A stretch of DNA of 64,000 bases from Blasia pusilla (taxonomy: Eukaryota; Marchantiophyta; Marchantiopsida; Blasiales). Below are positions 61,861-64,000 of the stretch, piece by piece. A program made the position numbers and the translations under genes. The notes under the pieces are model-generated. The model made no database searches. It worked only from the letters and a program-made list of their open reading frames with translations, and was not told the origin of the DNA. Location: the NCBI GenBank assembly GCA_050084515.1, contig CM114274.1, forward strand, positions 25,358,001 through 25,422,000. The letters run 5' to 3'. Each line of letters begins with the position of its first letter. Position 1 is the first letter of the stretch.

Positions 61861-62083
61861 CTAGAGCGTTGTCCGTGTTATGCACCGGTGACATGAAATC
61901 TTAGAATAAGAAAAATTTATCGTCCCATCTTCCATTTCCCTACTGATTCAAATTTTCTTTCTCTTCTTCATAACATTTAATTCTTTTGTGTTGACATGTG
62001 TCAACACCAAGAAACCCTCAAAGGACAGGTGTCGACAAGATGAAGAGGAATTCTCTAAACCCATCCTCAATTAATAGTATAGA
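61861..62083 (-). mobile_element. Non-autonomous Helitron (223 bp), minus strand
   Basis: Read on the minus strand it starts TCTATACTATTAATTGAGG after an A and ends with the imperfect hairpin CCGGTGCATAACACGG, ACAACGCT, then CTAG followed by T. Both the A/T target rule and the terminal signature hold. An internal block resembles that at 19452-19792. Confidence 0.75.
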
Positions 62084-64000
62084 TTTCTCCTACTAGTTCA
62101 AGCTTAAGTGTGTACTTTCTTACATAAAATGACTAGTCAATGTTTTTAACACTTTGTATAATCATATGTGTTTCCCATAAAAGAAGAATGATATGGTGGT
62201 AAGGGATTACTTTCCTAAGTTCTACACTTAGTCAATAGTATATCCACCTCATTATGGTTGGGCCAATGATTGCTTGCATATCCATATTGATATTTGTAGG
62301 AAAACCCAACTAACACAATAAGCCTCAAAAATTTTCTTTTGGTTAACACATACTCTATGTCTGTACATATGTCATTTCTTTGGCACTACATAAGTATGGA
62401 GCAAGGTGTCAAGAGAAGCATTATCTACTTATTTATATAGTGTCTATGGTATGTTAAAGCAAATCTCAAACATATAATATTAATATCATAGGATCAAATC
62501 CCTAGGATTACATGGAAATGCAAACTACCCCTACCTTTTAGTTTATAGCGTAGAAGATACTCCTTTACACGTATCTCCAATTATCTTAAGAACGCCAAAT
62601 ATGTAGTTGTGTAGAAATGCACAAAGTTGAACATGGAACAACATTGCAAACTCAATTTGGGCATCCATCCATATAGAAGTAGGATTCATTTTGCATACAT
62701 TTGTTGTGTGTCCTTTATTTTGGCCCACCTAGTGTCCCAAAGCTCATTAGATGTTATATTCTAGAAAATATGTGGCATCTCTACTTTTTGGCCATAACGC
62801 TTAGATCCTAGAAGTGTCAGCACTGCCATGCCATACTCTAAGGAAGTTAATTTTTGACATATTGTATGCAAAGTCTATCGTACATATCTTTGTTTGATAA
62901 TCTCGCGTTATCCGCTTTAAGAATTTTTAAGTCATAGCTTAAATTGCAAAGTTGGGTCAATGACACGAGGTCGATGGACTATGTGAGTTGTTGTATTATT
63001 ACTACCTTGTAGATTATAAGTGCAATAAAGAACTTATTTGTGCGTAGACGTATATATTCAGCATAAGATCTATTTCCTAAGTAATGGCTATGTAAATATA
63101 GGAAAAGGAAAAGAGAGATTTATATCTTAATAATAAGCCGAAAATCTAATAGTACATGAGAGCTATCACTGAGGAAGTTGTGGCATAAGTCACTTTTCTA
63201 TTTCACATAAAAGGATCCTCCATTAAATATATTTTCTTATTCCCTCTTTTGGATAGATTGGGTACATGTGTTAGATATTATGAAGAATATTAAGATTAGT
63301 ACTATATGGATCAAAGCTGATATGATATGAAATGTCATACCTCACTTCTCCTCCGAGGCCTCAATAATCTCTTGACTAGACACTTAGGATGAAATAACTA
63401 ACCCTTTGGGTTAGTAAGTTCAATTAGAGATAGGTAGTCTTTGTAGAGTCGATTTTTTTCAAATTGACGAGGAGAACTTTCCAGACTACTCCATGAAGGG
63501 AACTATTGTTGGTCTAACCAATCTCTTGGCTCTTCAAGTTGATTAACATACTATCAAACAAGGATGATCCAAAAGAATCCTCTTTGAAACCCATTTTATT
63601 TTGTATATGAACTTAAGCGGAAGTCAATTATGGATTGGTAACTACAAATACAATTGGTCAACCTCAAGAATGTCAAGCATGTAGAAATGTGTCATATATG
63701 TGTTAAACTCAACACAAGACTTAATTAGTGAACATTGGTTGTAGATGAAAAAAAATTTTAGGCGCGCTAAGGATTACATATATTATATTTTTTCTTTCCT
63801 CATAATTAGTGCCCATGCGCATTACCCTACTAGTTCCAAGCACATCGGCTTGGGTAAGATACATTTTTACTCTTAAAATCAAAAAAAGGGAGCAAGTGAG
63901 TTCAACCAATATGTATCATACTAGTTTTAATAGACACACTAAGATTAGATATGATCATCACATACATATTTTCATGACATGAGTTTCTTTTTTTATGTTT
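62084..64000. other. AT-rich, no gene recognised
   Basis: Strongly AT-rich with only short frames. A possible weak Helitron 3' end near 63833 is not claimed. Confidence 0.5.

Noticed and set aside
63795-63833. Another Helitron 3' end
   Set aside because: CTAG is present, but the hairpin is too weak and no 5' end was found.
1-64000. Organellar or bacterial origin
   Set aside because: Multi-intron nuclear genes, LTR retrotransposons and Helitrons exclude it.

Overview
The window is nuclear DNA from a land plant. Supporting evidence: split genes with GT-AG introns that join in consistent phase; a plastid-type arginine-pathway N-acetylglutamate synthase; a minor-spliceosome zinc-finger protein; a chromodomain Ty3/gypsy retrotransposon; plant-type Helitrons ending in CTAG; a MuDR-like transposase remnant; and short CCCTAAA arrays. 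The species cannot be fixed from sequence alone. The many GA/CT microsatellites at 5' leaders and a plastid-wall-like amidase gene would suit an early-diverging plant, but that is inference.

Layout: 1-1806 is AT-rich and opens with a complete 202-bp non-autonomous Helitron. 1807-13488 holds two chromoviral Ty3/gypsy elements arranged LTR-internal-LTR-internal-LTR. The first lacks integrase and carries only in-frame stops. The second is full length but broken by frameshifts. The third LTR looks like a mosaic of the other two. 13489-20410 contains a MuDR-like transposase relic, a Helitron helicase relic and a Helitron-like short element. 20838-23812 is a PH-domain coiled-coil gene (+). It faces 24193-28962 (-), a 13-exon gene ending in a zinc amidase (Amidase_3-like) domain with all expected ligands. 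29-37 kb is repeat-rich, with two LTR-retrotransposon relics and two adjacent minisatellites.

37756-40594 (-) is a six-exon histidine-phosphatase (phosphoglycerate-mutase-like) gene. 43118-45479 (+) is a four-exon U11/U12-20K (ZMAT5-like) gene. 48261-55713 (-) is a ten-exon N-acetylglutamate synthase with one inferred GC-AG intron. The last 8 kb is AT-rich and holds two further short Helitrons. The host genes are unrelated housekeeping loci sitting among transposon debris, so no operon-like cooperation is implied.

Exon coordinates were worked out by hand from splice signals, phase and family conservation. For the NAGS, phosphatase, ZMAT5-like and amidase-like genes every junction keeps phase. 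The PH gene is only partly resolved.
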